Source: Nitrospirota bacterium (GTDB lineage: Bacteria > Nitrospirota > Thermodesulfovibrionia > Thermodesulfovibrionales > JdFR-86). Taken from it: a stretch of 40,230 bases of DNA. A program made the translations under genes and the position numbers. The notes under the pieces were generated by a model. The model was given only the letters and a program-made list of their open reading frames with translations. It made no database searches and had not been told where the DNA came from. This document shows positions 14,481-22,672 of this stretch, piece by piece (positions within the stretch are counted from its first letter, which is position 1; each line of letters starts with the position of its first letter). The stretch covers positions 1 through 40,230 of the forward strand of contig JARRLN010000020.1 of the NCBI GenBank assembly GCA_037386965.1. Reading direction: 5' to 3'.

Positions 14481-15215
14481 ATGAGAACATCGAGGATAAC
14501 GCGGGTCATCCCGGCCCTGCTGGTCCTGCTTCTGGTGTGGGGATGCGTACCCGCGGCCAAGTCCTACAGGGCCCATCCGGACTTCGAGGCCCGGGCCCAG
14601 GACATCAAGGCCCCCGTCCTGGTCCCGCCGGAGGTCAACATCTATGAGCTCTCGACGGGCGGGGTGCGCGAGCTGAGGGACGACTGGTCCGAGCAGGGCC
14701 AGCATAACACGGCCTCGGCCGTCGTGGCCGTCTTCGGAGAGATTCCCCTTCCCGTGAAGGAGGCCAACCTGCCCAAAAAGCTCCGCAAGGAGCTCGATGA
14801 CGTGCAGGCGCTCTACAGGGCCGTCTCCACGAGCATCCACGCCCACACATACGGGCAGGCGGGGCTGTTCCCCGACAAGGTGAAGAATTTCGAGTATTCC
14901 CTGGGCCCCATAGACAGCATCCTGAACTACTATCACTCCGACGCCCTCATCATCGTTTACGGGGTGGACGAGATATCCACCTCGGGCAGAAAGGCCCTGA
15001 GGGCCGCGGGGCTCGTCCTGTCCACCGTCCTGGGCGACTCCGTCGTTCCCAACGCCGGCGTTTCGGCGATAAGCGTGGCCGTGGTGGACCGCTCCGGGAC
15101 CATCCTCTGGTACAACGTGGGGGGCAGCGAAGGCGGCAACGACTTGAGGGATTATGAAAGCACGGAGAGTCTCGTCAGGAGCATTCTCGCCGACTACCCG
15201 GGGATAAGCAAATGA
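14481..15215 (+). CDS. Lipoprotein of unknown function
   Basis: 244 aa from the ATG at 14481, chosen for its CAGGAGG ribosome binding site; an in-frame ATG at 14424 would add 19 residues ahead of the signal peptide. The head MRTSRITRVIPALLVLLLVW ends in GC, a lipobox with Cys22. The mature part has KAPVLVPPEVNIYELSTGGV, a helical centre, then a beta-rich section (DALIIVYGVDEISTSGRKA, VSAISVAVVDRSGTILWYNV). This looks like a two-lobed globular lipoprotein of the kind seen with CsgG/LpoB-like or DUF799-like folds, but no family is certain. Its stop overlaps the ATG of the protease gene (ATGA). Confidence 0.8.
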   Translation: MRTSRITRVIPALLVLLLVWGCVPAAKSYRAHPDFEARAQDIKAPVLVPPEVNIYELSTGGVRELRDDWSEQGQHNTASAVVAVFGEIPLPVKEANLPKKLRKELDDVQALYRAVSTSIHAHTYGQAGLFPDKVKNFEYSLGPIDSILNYYHSDALIIVYGVDEISTSGRKALRAAGLVLSTVLGDSVVPNAGVSAISVAVVDRSGTILWYNVGGSEGGNDLRDYESTESLVRSILADYPGISK

Positions 15216-16343
15216 GAACGTTCGCACGGAAATACATCACGGTCCTCCTGGGCGTGCTGCTTCTGGCAGGGCAATAACGCGACCCTTGAAGACGACGAGA
15301 AGCGCCTCTGGAACAGGGTCGAGGAGGAGGAAGACGCCCTCAACCACAGCGGCAGCCTCTACGAGGACAAGCAGCTTCTCTCCTACCTGAACGCCGTGGC
15401 GCGGAAGCTTCAGCCTCCGGGGGTCCTCAAGAGCATCCCCTTTGAGGTGCGCGTCCTCAAAAACCCCTACCTGGGGGCCTTCTGCTATGCCAACGGGGCC
15501 GTCTACATCCACACGGGCCTCCTGGCCCGGATGGAAAACGAGGCCCAGCTGGCCACCCTTCTGGGGCACGAGATGACCCACGCCACCCACCGGCACATGC
15601 TCAAGCAGTTCCGCGACACGAAGAACAAACGAGCCGTGCTGGCCACCGTGCACGTCACCCTGGGGGCGGTCCCCGGCGTCGACCTCCTGGGAACGCTGGG
15701 GACGGCCGCAGCGGTGACGGGGTACTCCCGGGACCTGGAAAGGGAGGCGGACAAGGTGGGCCTCCGGCTCATGGTGCAGGCCGGCTACGACCCCCGGGAA
15801 GCGCCCAAGCTGTTTGAGTTCCTCCTCAAGGAGCTCGAGGAAAACGATATCGAGGAGCCCTATTTCTTCGGGACGCACCCCCGGCTGAAAGAGCGGATAG
15901 ACACGTACGAGGAACTGCTTGCCGCCACGTACGCCGGGCACACGGGAGGCGTCACCAACAAGAAGGCGTTCATCGCCAGGACATGGCGCCTTGTGTACGA
16001 CAACGCCGTTTTGGACCTTCGGGCGGGGAGGTTCGACTCGGCCGAAAGGGGCGTAAGGAAATACCTGAGCATCAAGCCCCGGAGCGCCCGGGCCCACGTC
16101 CTGCTGGGAGAGATCATCCGGCAGCGGGGCGGGGACGGAGCCCAGAAGGAGGCGGAGAAGCAATACCGGAAAGCCCTGTCCCTGAATCCCTCCCATGCGG
16201 AGGCCCACAAGGCCCTGGGGCTTTTGTACCTGAAGGAAGGCCGGAAGGGGCCGGCCAAAAAGTCGTTGAAAAAGTACCTGTCCCTGGCCAAGAACCCCCC
16301 GGATAAGGCGTACATAAGGGAATACATCAGACAATGCAAATAG
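15212..16343 (+). pseudogene. M48-family metalloprotease with TPRs, frameshifted
   Basis: The gene starts at ATG 15212 (overlapping the upstream stop) with a signal peptide ending in LLLAG, then hits TAA at 15275. The remainder is open in another frame from about 15270 (GNNATLEDDEKRLWNRVEEE) to 16343. It contains the zinc site GHEMTHATHRH (HExxH at 15567-15581), the third-ligand helix LEREADKVGLRL, and C-terminal TPR helices (such as AEAHKALGLLYLKEGRKGPA). This is the M48 peptidase plus TPR layout of BepA/YfgC, a periplasmic outer-membrane quality-control protease. A 2-base loss at 15271-15272 (expected GGG-TGC, giving lipobox LAGC), or a 1-base G gain, would explain the break. No alternative start codon exists in the second frame before GTG 15396. 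It may be a real mutation or an assembly error. Confidence 0.78.
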
Positions 16344-16353
16344 GGAGGCAGAC

Positions 16354-16923
16354 GTGAGAAAACTTCTCCTCATTCTGGCAGTGGCGGCCCTGACGGCGGT
16401 GGCCTGCGGCCCGTGGCTCCGCACGGGAGGACCGTACAGCTCGACGTACCTGGACTTCTCGGTGCAGCTGCCCGACGGATGGATGCGCCGGAACATCAAC
16501 GACCACCTCTTTCTCACCCGCGACGGGGGGCTTCTTCAGAACATCCTCATCGAGCGCGTCAACGTCGCGGACGACCTCACCCACACGAAGAAGAAGTTCG
16601 CCCGGGGCATGCTTGCCCAGGAGGCCGCCCAGGTCCTTCTGGACAACTTCCGCTCCGACGAGCAGAAGCAGAACTTCAAGGTCCTCTCCAACGCCCCTGC
16701 CAGAGTGGACGGGCACCACGGGTTCAAGGCGGTCTTCACCTACCGGAACGAGGACGGCCTGCCCTTGAAGAGCGTCTACTACGGCTTTCTCGAAGGCGAG
16801 TGGTTCTACGGCATCCGCTACACGGCGGCGCAAAGGTACTACTACAAGAAGGACCTCAAGACCTTCGAGGCCGTGGTCAAGAGCTTCCACCTGGGAGCCG
16901 CCGGAGGAGGGAAGAAGGCCTGA
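16354..16923 (+). CDS. Lipoprotein with PsbP/DUF1795-like fold (tentative)
   Basis: 189 aa, GTG start behind GGGAGG. The signal peptide RKLLLILAVAALTAVACG has a lipobox-like TAVAC with Cys18. The mature part starts with a beta pattern (STYLDFSVQLPDGWMRR, DHLFLTRDGGLLQNILIER). It continues with a helix and ends with VYYGFLEGEWFYGIRYTA and FEAVVKSFHLG. The order 'LDFSVQLPDGW ... F.A.VKSF' resembles PsbP/DUF1795-type small domains, but that is recognition by eye. Third gene of the lipoprotein-protease-lipoprotein cluster, 10 bp after the M48 gene, so an envelope role alongside the protease is likely. Confidence 0.78.
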   Translation: MRKLLLILAVAALTAVACGPWLRTGGPYSSTYLDFSVQLPDGWMRRNINDHLFLTRDGGLLQNILIERVNVADDLTHTKKKFARGMLAQEAAQVLLDNFRSDEQKQNFKVLSNAPARVDGHHGFKAVFTYRNEDGLPLKSVYYGFLEGEWFYGIRYTAAQRYYYKKDLKTFEAVVKSFHLGAAGGGKKA

Positions 16924-16942
16924 GCCTGCCCGCCCGGTCTCG

Positions 16943-16972
16943 TTGACCCGCCCCGCGGGGAGCGGGTATACT
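16943..16972 (+). promoter_or_regulatory. Promoter of pyrimidine phosphorylase with dyad in spacer
   Basis: TTGACC (16943-16948), an 18-bp spacer and TATACT (16967-16972), each five of six matches. The spacer contains a perfect 10-bp palindrome CCCCGCGGGG (16951-16960) nested inside ACCCG/CGGGT (16946-16950 and 16963-16967). The dyad could be an operator between the hexamers or a terminator stem for the preceding gene. Confidence 0.55.
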
Positions 16973-17006
16973 TACTGCGTTTCAGGTCGAAACGCAGGGG
17001 GGCTTC

Positions 17007-18350
17007 GTGCGGGCAGCGGACATCATCGGGAAGAAGCGCGACGGCCAGGCGCTCAGCGATGAGGAGATAGCTTTCTTCATCCAGGGGGTGGCCTCGGGGA
17101 GCATACCGGATTACCAGGCCTCGGCCCTTCTGATGGCCGTCACGCTCCGGGGAATGGACGAAGCCGAGACGGTCTCCCTCACCCGGGCCATGCTCCGGTC
17201 GGGCAGGGTGCTGGACCTCGCCTCCGTGGGCGCCCCCCGCGTGGACAAGCATTCCACCGGAGGCGTCGGCGACAAGGTGAGCCTCATCCTGGCCCCCCTG
17301 GCCGCGGCCATGGCCGTGAAGGTCCCCATGGTCTCGGGGCGGGGCCTGGGACATACGGGGGGCACCCTGGACAAGCTCGAGTCCATCCCGGGCTTCAGGA
17401 CGGACCTCGGTCCCGAGGAATTCGCCGCAAACGTGAAGGAGCTGGGCCTCTGCATCACGGGGCAGACCGAGGAGCTGGCCCCCGCAGACAGAAAGCTCTA
17501 CGCCCTCCGCGACGTCACAGCCACGGTGCGGTCCGTCCCCCTCATCGCCGCGAGCATCATGTCCAAGAAGCTGGCCGAGGGCGTGCAGGGCCTGCTGCTG
17601 GACGTGAAGTGCGGCTCGGGAGCCTTCATGAAGACCCTGGAGGACGCCCGGGAGCTGGCCCGTGCCATGGTGCGCATCGGAGGGTCCATGGGTGTAGCCA
17701 CCGCCGCTCTCATAACCAACATGGAGCAGCCCCTGGGGAAGGCCGTGGGCAACAGCCTGGAGGTGAAGGAATGCATCTCGGCCCTCAAGGGCAAGGGGGC
17801 GCGGGACCTCATGGAGCTGACCCTTGTGCAGACGGCCTGGATGCTCAACCTGGCCGATTCCATCAGCGAGGAGACCGAAGTGCGGCCCCTGAACCAATGG
17901 ACCCTGAAGAAATACAGGGAAGAGGCCATGGATTACCTGGAGAAGGGGGACGCCCTCAGGAAGTTCGTGCAGATGGTCGACGCCCAGGGAGGCGACCCCG
18001 AGGCGGTCTTTGAGCCCTCGCGCCTGCCCCTGGCCGAGAACATCACCCCCGTGGCCGCCCCCGCGAACGGCGTGGTGAGGAAACTCGACGCCTACAAGGT
18101 CGGGCGGGCCTCGATGCTCCTGGGGGCGGGGCGCGAGCGGGCCGGGGAGCCCGTGGACCCGGCCGCGGGCATCATCCTGAGCAAGAAGGTGGGCAACGAA
18201 ATCCGAAGCGGGGAGCCGGTGGCCATGTTCCACTATAACGACGCCGCGCGCCTCGCCGAGGCCCGGGACGTCTTTCTCTCGGGCCTGGAGATAGGGGACC
18301 GGGAGCCCGCCCCGCAGCCCCTGGTGCTCGACGTGGTGCTTACCGCCTGA
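17007..18350 (+). CDS. deoA: Thymidine/pyrimidine-nucleoside phosphorylase
   Basis: 447 aa, the normal length for DeoA/Pdp. It splits thymidine or other pyrimidine nucleosides with phosphate into base and (deoxy)ribose 1-phosphate, in salvage. The family signature is present: KHSTGGVGDKVSLILAPL, VPMVSGRGLGHTGGTLDKL, YALRDVTATVRSVPLI and SKKLAEGVQGLLLDVKCG. The C-terminal alpha/beta domain follows (from about 340). The GTG start gives the canonical MRAADIIGKKRDG. Substrate preference cannot be told, so the symbol is a family choice (pdp is the alternative). It has its own promoter and no nucleoside-salvage neighbours. Confidence 0.94.
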   Translation: MRAADIIGKKRDGQALSDEEIAFFIQGVASGSIPDYQASALLMAVTLRGMDEAETVSLTRAMLRSGRVLDLASVGAPRVDKHSTGGVGDKVSLILAPLAAAMAVKVPMVSGRGLGHTGGTLDKLESIPGFRTDLGPEEFAANVKELGLCITGQTEELAPADRKLYALRDVTATVRSVPLIAASIMSKKLAEGVQGLLLDVKCGSGAFMKTLEDARELARAMVRIGGSMGVATAALITNMEQPLGKAVGNSLEVKECISALKGKGARDLMELTLVQTAWMLNLADSISEETEVRPLNQWTLKKYREEAMDYLEKGDALRKFVQMVDAQGGDPEAVFEPSRLPLAENITPVAAPANGVVRKLDAYKVGRASMLLGAGRERAGEPVDPAAGIILSKKVGNEIRSGEPVAMFHYNDAARLAEARDVFLSGLEIGDREPAPQPLVLDVVLTA

Positions 18351-18421
18351 ATCTCGTTACCAGCCCGCTTCCCTTCGCCAATGCCGCTGCCAGCAGAAGA
18401 CGTCACTGGACACAAAAAACT

Positions 18422-18943
18422 TTACGATACGATGACTACCCCAAGCCCCGCCACCAGGATGTTGGTCAGAGTACCGACCAAGAACCCCATCATTACCCGG
18501 GCTCCCAATAGACTCCTCAGCCGCAAATTCTGCCCGTCTCCCGGCACTTGAATGACATTCCCCCATATTTCCCATTTAGTCGCGACCTTGAAGGCAAGCC
18601 AAGCTCCGATGAAGAGTGGATAGCCTTCCTTCAACGTCAAGGCTATGAAGAACACTATCCGCTCCAAGGCTCCTAAAATCGCTCCTCCTTCACCTGTATC
18701 TGTAAGCTGCCTCCACAGGTTGATGTCCACATTAATATCATTCTCAGCCTTAGAATCAAATACATGTCTCACTATGCGGACGAGCCAGCGAGTCAAGAAG
18801 TTGCCTGGCCATGCCATGGCGAAAACGAGGAGACCGTCTGTTACGTGGCCTACGAGGATATAAACAATAGCGGCGGGCAATCCAATGAGTGCAGCCTTCT
18901 TTGAGGTCTCTTCCAGCACGTAATACATGATGCGTCCAAGCAT
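18422..18943 (-). CDS. Hypothetical membrane protein, atypical composition
   Basis: 173 aa with about four hydrophobic segments: near residues 18-42 (IGLPAAIVYILVGHVTDGLL), 90-105, 107-120 and 148-172 (MMGFLVGTLTNILVAGLGVV). Between them is a polar loop with DSKAENDINVDINLWRQL. No family is recognised. Base composition is clearly more AT-rich than the surrounding genes, suggesting acquisition by transfer. A good promoter (TTGTGC-17-TATAAT) ends five bases before the ATG, so the message would be leaderless; an internal ATG at 18928 is the other candidate start. It is convergent with the phosphorylase gene and isolated from the envelope cluster. Confidence 0.7.
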   Translation of the reverse strand: MLGRIMYYVLEETSKKAALIGLPAAIVYILVGHVTDGLLVFAMAWPGNFLTRWLVRIVRHVFDSKAENDINVDINLWRQLTDTGEGGAILGALERIVFFIALTLKEGYPLFIGAWLAFKVATKWEIWGNVIQVPGDGQNLRLRSLLGARVMMGFLVGTLTNILVAGLGVVIVS

Positions 18944-18948
18944 CGCGT

Positions 18949-18977
18949 ATTATACCGCAAGCCCCTCAGCCGCACAA
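18949..18977 (-). promoter_or_regulatory. Promoter of the lower-GC membrane gene
   Basis: On the minus strand TTGTGC (18977-18972), a 17-bp spacer and a perfect TATAAT (18954-18949). The start codon at 18943 coincides with the expected transcription start, which predicts a leaderless mRNA. Confidence 0.55.
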
Positions 18978-19190
18978 ATTCCAGTTGTCTCGCCTTGGCA
19001 AAACCCCGCCATTTTGATACCAGAAATGCACGTGGATAGTCCGCTTCCAGCGCTCTAGGCGCGAAGAAAGATGACCTTTCCCTAGTCGGGGAGCACATCG
19101 GAAGCCTTCCAATGCCGGACCATGAGGCTGCCGGGCTGCTCAGGACAGAGAGAGGAGAGGAAGCGCACGAGGCCCTGGATTTACGAAGCT
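18978..19190. other. Intergenic, lower-GC, no feature seen
   Basis: This gap between the lower-GC membrane gene and the DUF3187 gene contains short frames on both strands but none with a ribosome binding site or protein-like composition. With 18351-18977 it forms an island of lower GC. No repeats, tRNA or terminator were seen. Confidence 0.4.
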
Positions 19191-20180
19191 TTACTGCCTG
19201 AATGTATACCGATACCCCAGGGAGACCATGAAGTCCGGCGCGCCGGCGGTGTTGGGGTCCTCCGAGAAGCTCGCCTCCAGGGCCGACCCCTCTCCCATGC
19301 CGTAACGGAGGCCGAGGCTCCAGAGCAAAGAAACGGTGTCCAGCTCCCGGATGCCGGTATCGAAGGGCGAGCCCTGCGCCATGAGCTGGGTAAGGAGGGA
19401 GAGCCGCCCGGCGGCCTCCCACTCAATCCCCGCGCCTCCGTAAAGAAAATCATGCAGGGGCACGTCCACCTCCTGCCCCCGGTAGGAGCCCATGAAGACC
19501 GCCCCGCCGTTCAGATAGGCGGTGAGGCCCCGCCGGAGTGAAGCGTCAAGGAGCACCGCCGCGCCCCCATGAAGCTCCCCGCTTCCAAACCCCCGGTCCG
19601 GGTCCCCCGTGGGCAGGTCCAGAAAGCCGTAAAGGCTCACATAGGGGTTGCCCCGGTAAACGGCCTCCTTGAGCCAGAGGCGCACGTCCCCGGGGGCTAT
19701 CCGCCCGGCCCTGCCCTCCACCACCGTCTTGCCCCGGCGCTTGACCACGAAGAGGAAGTCGTTTTCCGGGCGCGTGTGCCTGCCGTAGTCGCCGAAGCCG
19801 AAGGCGTCGTGGTAGGCGTTCAGGGGGCCGTCGAGGACGCCGCTCTGATACCCGATGACCGGAAGCTCGGCGCCCACCTCGGTGCGGTCGCCCAGGAGCC
19901 GGGCGGCCTCGAGGGTGAGGACTGCGGCCTCCAGGTCGATGGAGGCGGTCCACTCGGGCGAGCTTTCGAGCTCGAAGGTGCTCGAATACGTAAGGGTTGC
20001 CCCAAGGAAGCTCCGGCAGCGGGCCTCACGGAGCCGGGGCGCACCGGTGGCCAGAAAGAGGGGGTGGCTGTTGACAACCCGAAGGGGCCCGCCCGGGGCG
20101 CCTTGGGCCCCGGGGACGAAAACAAGAAAGAGCGACGCGCCCGCCAGAAGAAGGATTTTCCGCAAATTCACCCCCGTCAT
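19191..20180 (-). CDS. DUF3187-type outer-membrane protein
   Basis: 329 aa. A signal peptide (MTGVNLRKILLLAGASLFLV, cleavage near AQGA) precedes a mature start GGPLRVVNSHPLFLATGAPR, typical of DUF3187 proteins. The rest is beta-barrel-like: alternating strands such as ATLTYSSTFELESS, SLYGFLDLPTGDPDRGFG and SLLWSLGLRYGMG. It ends with the aromatic SLGYRYTFRQ, the kind of C-terminal strand recognised by BamA. Function of the family is not established. ATG at 20180 overlaps the DUF488 stop (ATGA). Last gene of the lpx/bam cluster. Confidence 0.83.
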   Translation of the reverse strand: MTGVNLRKILLLAGASLFLVFVPGAQGAPGGPLRVVNSHPLFLATGAPRLREARCRSFLGATLTYSSTFELESSPEWTASIDLEAAVLTLEAARLLGDRTEVGAELPVIGYQSGVLDGPLNAYHDAFGFGDYGRHTRPENDFLFVVKRRGKTVVEGRAGRIAPGDVRLWLKEAVYRGNPYVSLYGFLDLPTGDPDRGFGSGELHGGAAVLLDASLRRGLTAYLNGGAVFMGSYRGQEVDVPLHDFLYGGAGIEWEAAGRLSLLTQLMAQGSPFDTGIRELDTVSLLWSLGLRYGMGEGSALEASFSEDPNTAGAPDFMVSLGYRYTFRQ

Positions 20181-20635
20181 GGCGACGCCCCGCCCCCCGG
20201 CACCCAGACCTTGTCCTTCTCGATGATGTGCTCCACGCGCCAGCCCCGGCGGGTGAGCTCCCGGGCAATCCACTTGCGGTGGCACTTCCAGGGAAAGCGC
20301 TCCGAGCAGAGAATCACCGCCCGGGCCTCCCGGGCCAGGGCCTCCAGGGCGTCCACCGCCCCGGCGAACTCCTCTGTCCCGGCGTAGGCCGCAAACCCGC
20401 CCTTTCTCAGGCCCCCCAGCCCGGCCCCGAGCCATCGGTAGCCCACCTGCATCCGCCCTAGGCTTTCCTCGAGGCTCTCGCGGGAGAAGTGGGGGAAGTT
20501 CCTGCTCCAGGGGCGGCTCCGCACATCGAGGACGAGCCCCAGGTCGTAGGCCAGGAGAATTTCCACGAAATATTCCTCCGAGCGCCGGTCGGTCCCCAGG
20601 GTGTAGATGAGGCGGGCGGCGGAGGCGCCGGGCAC
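20177..20635 (-). CDS. DUF488 family protein
   Basis: 152 aa. The beginning ARLIYTLGTDRRSEEYFVEI and DVRSRPWSRNFPHFSRESL match the DUF488 pattern (T-x-G-x4-[ST] ... DVRxxPxSR). The later ILCSERFPWKCHRKWIA contains the conserved Cys and CHR/K motif of that family. The biochemical role is unknown. GTG start at 20635 directly follows the lpxI stop (TGA-GTG), and the stop overlaps the DUF3187 start, so it is translationally embedded in the envelope operon although it appears cytosolic. Confidence 0.85.
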   Translation of the reverse strand: MPGASAARLIYTLGTDRRSEEYFVEILLAYDLGLVLDVRSRPWSRNFPHFSRESLEESLGRMQVGYRWLGAGLGGLRKGGFAAYAGTEEFAGAVDALEALAREARAVILCSERFPWKCHRKWIARELTRRGWRVEHIIEKDKVWVPGGGASP

Positions 20636-21448
20636 TCAGTCTTCCTTCACGCCCGCGACGATTATGCCCGCCCCGGCGGCCCGCTCCAGGAAGCGCTCCT
20701 TTTGCATGATGATGCTCCGCCCGGCCTCCAGGGCCAGGACCGCCGCCTCCACGGAGGCCATGGCCTCCAGGGTCTCCATCCCCACCACGGGAATGTCGAA
20801 GCGGAGGTCCTGCCGGGGGCGGCTCACCTTCACCACCACCGCCCCGCCTCCCGCAAGCCCGCCCCCGCGGATGATGGCCTCGTCCGTGCCCTCGATGGCC
20901 TCCACGGCCATCACCGCCCGGTCCTTCACCACCACCGTCTGTCCGATGTCCAGCTCCCCTATGCCTTTGGCCATCCTGAAGCCGAAGGCGATGTCCTTCT
21001 TCTGCTCGCGGCTCGGCCCGACGCGCGTGAGCTTGCCGCCGGGGGTGAGAAGCCCTCCCAGAAAATCCTGAAGGCCGAGGAAGGTAATGCCCTCCTTCTC
21101 GAACTCCCGGGCCACGGCGTTTATGATGGTGTCGTCCCTCCGGTCCTTGAGCCTGAGCAGAATGCCCACCCCCTTGAGGTCGGGCTTCACGCCGCCCCGG
21201 TAAAGGAGGGTCTTGGGTATCTTTCCCGCCATCACCACCCCGGTGACGCCCTCTCCCTTGAGGTACTTGACGATGGCGCCCACCTTGCCCACGTTGAACC
21301 ACTGGACGGTCTCCGCCTTCCCGGCCAGGGCGCCTCCGGTCAGGGACTCCAGGGCCACGAGCACGAGGCCGTGGCCCGCGGCCTTTATCTCGTCGGCCAC
21401 CAGCACGGGCAACTCCCCGGTGCCTGCTATCAACCCGATGGCTGCCAT
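20636..21448 (-). CDS. lpxI: UDP-2,3-diacylglucosamine pyrophosphatase LpxI
   Basis: 270 aa (family about 280). LpxI hydrolyses UDP-2,3-diacylglucosamine to lipid X in lipid A synthesis; it replaces LpxH in many non-enteric Gram-negatives. It starts AAIGLIAGTGELPVLVADEI, then VVMAGKIPKTLLYRGG, RRDDTIINAVAREFEKEGI, AVEAIEGTDEAIIRGG and FDIPVVGMETLEAM, all typical of the DUF1009 family. ATG 21448 was chosen because the family begins with the Rossmann-like GLIAGxGxLP motif. An upstream TTG would overlap lpxA by more than 40 bases. No clear ribosome binding site; coupling to lpxA (10-bp gap) is likely. Confidence 0.95.
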   Translation of the reverse strand: MAAIGLIAGTGELPVLVADEIKAAGHGLVLVALESLTGGALAGKAETVQWFNVGKVGAIVKYLKGEGVTGVVMAGKIPKTLLYRGGVKPDLKGVGILLRLKDRRDDTIINAVAREFEKEGITFLGLQDFLGGLLTPGGKLTRVGPSREQKKDIAFGFRMAKGIGELDIGQTVVVKDRAVMAVEAIEGTDEAIIRGGGLAGGGAVVVKVSRPRQDLRFDIPVVGMETLEAMASVEAAVLALEAGRSIIMQKERFLERAAGAGIIVAGVKED

Positions 21449-21458
21449 GGAGGAAGGC

Positions 21459-22238
21459 TCAGCGGCAGATGCCCCGCTTCTTTGCCTGGATGAACTCGAC
21501 AAGATGCAGGATGTGCCGGTTCGGGGGGAGCTCCTTGGTCACCTTCTCCAGGGCGGCGTCCATGGAAAGGTTCTGCTGAAAGAGGACGGAGTAGGCGCGC
21601 TTGAGCTCGCCGATGGCCTCGGCGGAGAAGCCCTTGCGCTTGAGGCCCACCACGTTCAGCCCGTAGAGGCGGGCCTCCACGCCGGAGGCTATCATGTAGG
21701 GGGGGACGTCCTGCCTGACGCCGCTGACCCCTCCCACCATGGCGTACTCTCCGATACGGACGAACTGGTGGATTCCCGTGTGCCCGCCGATGATGACGTT
21801 GTCCTCCACCAGGACGTGGCCCGAGAGCCCCGCATAGCTGGCCATGACGACGTTGCCTCCCACCCGGCAGTCGTGGGCCACGTGGACGTAGGCCATGAGG
21901 AAGGTGTCGTCCCCCACGCGGGTGACCCCGTCGCCCCCGACGGAGGCGCGGTGGACGGTGACGTACTCCCTGATGATGGTACGGTCGCCGACCGTGACGG
22001 CGGTGTCCTCGTCCCTGTACTTGAGGTCCTGCGGCGGCTGCCCGAGGTAGGAGAAGGGATACAGCTGGCAGGAGCGGCCTATCTCGGTGCGCCCCTCCAG
22101 GACCACGTTGCCGTGCAGGCGGGTGCCCTTGCCGATTCTCACGAGAGGGCCGACGATGCAGTAAGGGCCCACGGAGACGTCTTCGTCAAGAAATGCCCCC
22201 TCCTGCACGATGGCAGTGGGGTGGATGAAAGTCGCCAT
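21459..22238 (-). CDS. lpxA: UDP-N-acetylglucosamine acyltransferase LpxA
   Basis: 259 aa, the usual size. LpxA performs the first step of lipid A synthesis, adding a 3-hydroxyacyl chain from ACP to UDP-GlcNAc. The left-handed beta-helix begins IHPTAIVQEGAFLDEDVSVG. The catalytic-His segment AYVHVAHDCRVGGN, the substrate loop HQFVRIGEYAMVGGVSGV, and the helical C-terminus (LNVVGLKRKGFSAEAI, YSVLFQQNLS) are all present. Gap of 2 bp from fabZ. Chain-length preference cannot be read safely from the sequence. Confidence 0.98.
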   Translation of the reverse strand: MATFIHPTAIVQEGAFLDEDVSVGPYCIVGPLVRIGKGTRLHGNVVLEGRTEIGRSCQLYPFSYLGQPPQDLKYRDEDTAVTVGDRTIIREYVTVHRASVGGDGVTRVGDDTFLMAYVHVAHDCRVGGNVVMASYAGLSGHVLVEDNVIIGGHTGIHQFVRIGEYAMVGGVSGVRQDVPPYMIASGVEARLYGLNVVGLKRKGFSAEAIGELKRAYSVLFQQNLSMDAALEKVTKELPPNRHILHLVEFIQAKKRGICR

Positions 22239-22240
22239 GC

Positions 22241-22672
22241 CTACTCCTTTGCCGCCATCATCGCCGAGAACTCCGCCTCGGCGGCCACCGCGTCGCCCAC
22301 CAGGGCCCGGCCGGTGAACTTGTAGACGTTGCCCCTCTTCTTCAGGACCTGCACCTCGAACCGGAGCTGGTCGCCCGGGATGACGGGCCGCCTGAATTTC
22401 GCCTTCTCTATGCTCATGAAGTAGATGTTGGGTATGTCCATGTCTCCGGACTTTATCGCCAGGATGGCGGCCGTCTGCGCCATGGCCTCCACGATGAGCA
22501 CGCCGGGCATGATGGGGTTGCCGGGAAAATGGCCCAGGAAGAACTCCTCGTTCACCGTGACGTTCTTCAGCCCCACGATGGAGGAGTCGGGCTCCATCTC
22601 GACGACCCTGTCCACGAGCAGAAACGGATAGCGGTGCGGAAGATAATTGGTCAGCTCATTGATGTTCATCAT
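22241..22672 (-). CDS. fabZ: 3-hydroxyacyl-ACP dehydratase FabZ
   Basis: 143 aa. FabZ dehydrates 3-hydroxyacyl-ACP in fatty acid elongation and so competes with LpxA and LpxD for substrate, which is why these genes are commonly clustered. Hot-dog-fold signatures are [17 protein letters not shown] (catalytic His), [20 protein letters not shown] (catalytic Glu) and [18 protein letters not shown]. The start is ATG 22672 (or the adjacent ATG 22669), 6 bases after a GGAGG. It overlaps the end of lpxD by 17 bp. A longer upstream frame is only the lpxD tail in another phase. Confidence 0.97.
   Translation of the reverse strand: MMNINELTNYLPHRYPFLLVDRVVEMEPDSSIVGLKNVTVNEEFFLGHFPGNPIMPGVLIVEAMAQTAAILAIKSGDMDIPNIYFMSIEKAKFRRPVIPGDQLRFEVQVLKKRGNVYKFTGRALVGDAVAAEAEFSAMMAAKE

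Noticed and set aside
15237-16517. 426-aa minus-strand frame opposite the M48 protease gene
   Set aside because: The plus strand encodes HExxH and TPR motifs in this stretch; the mirror frame has none.
18850-19422. 190-aa minus-strand frame across the lower-GC gap
   Set aside because: It overlaps the membrane gene and the DUF3187 gene out of frame, has Arg/Ser-rich composition and lacks a ribosome binding site.
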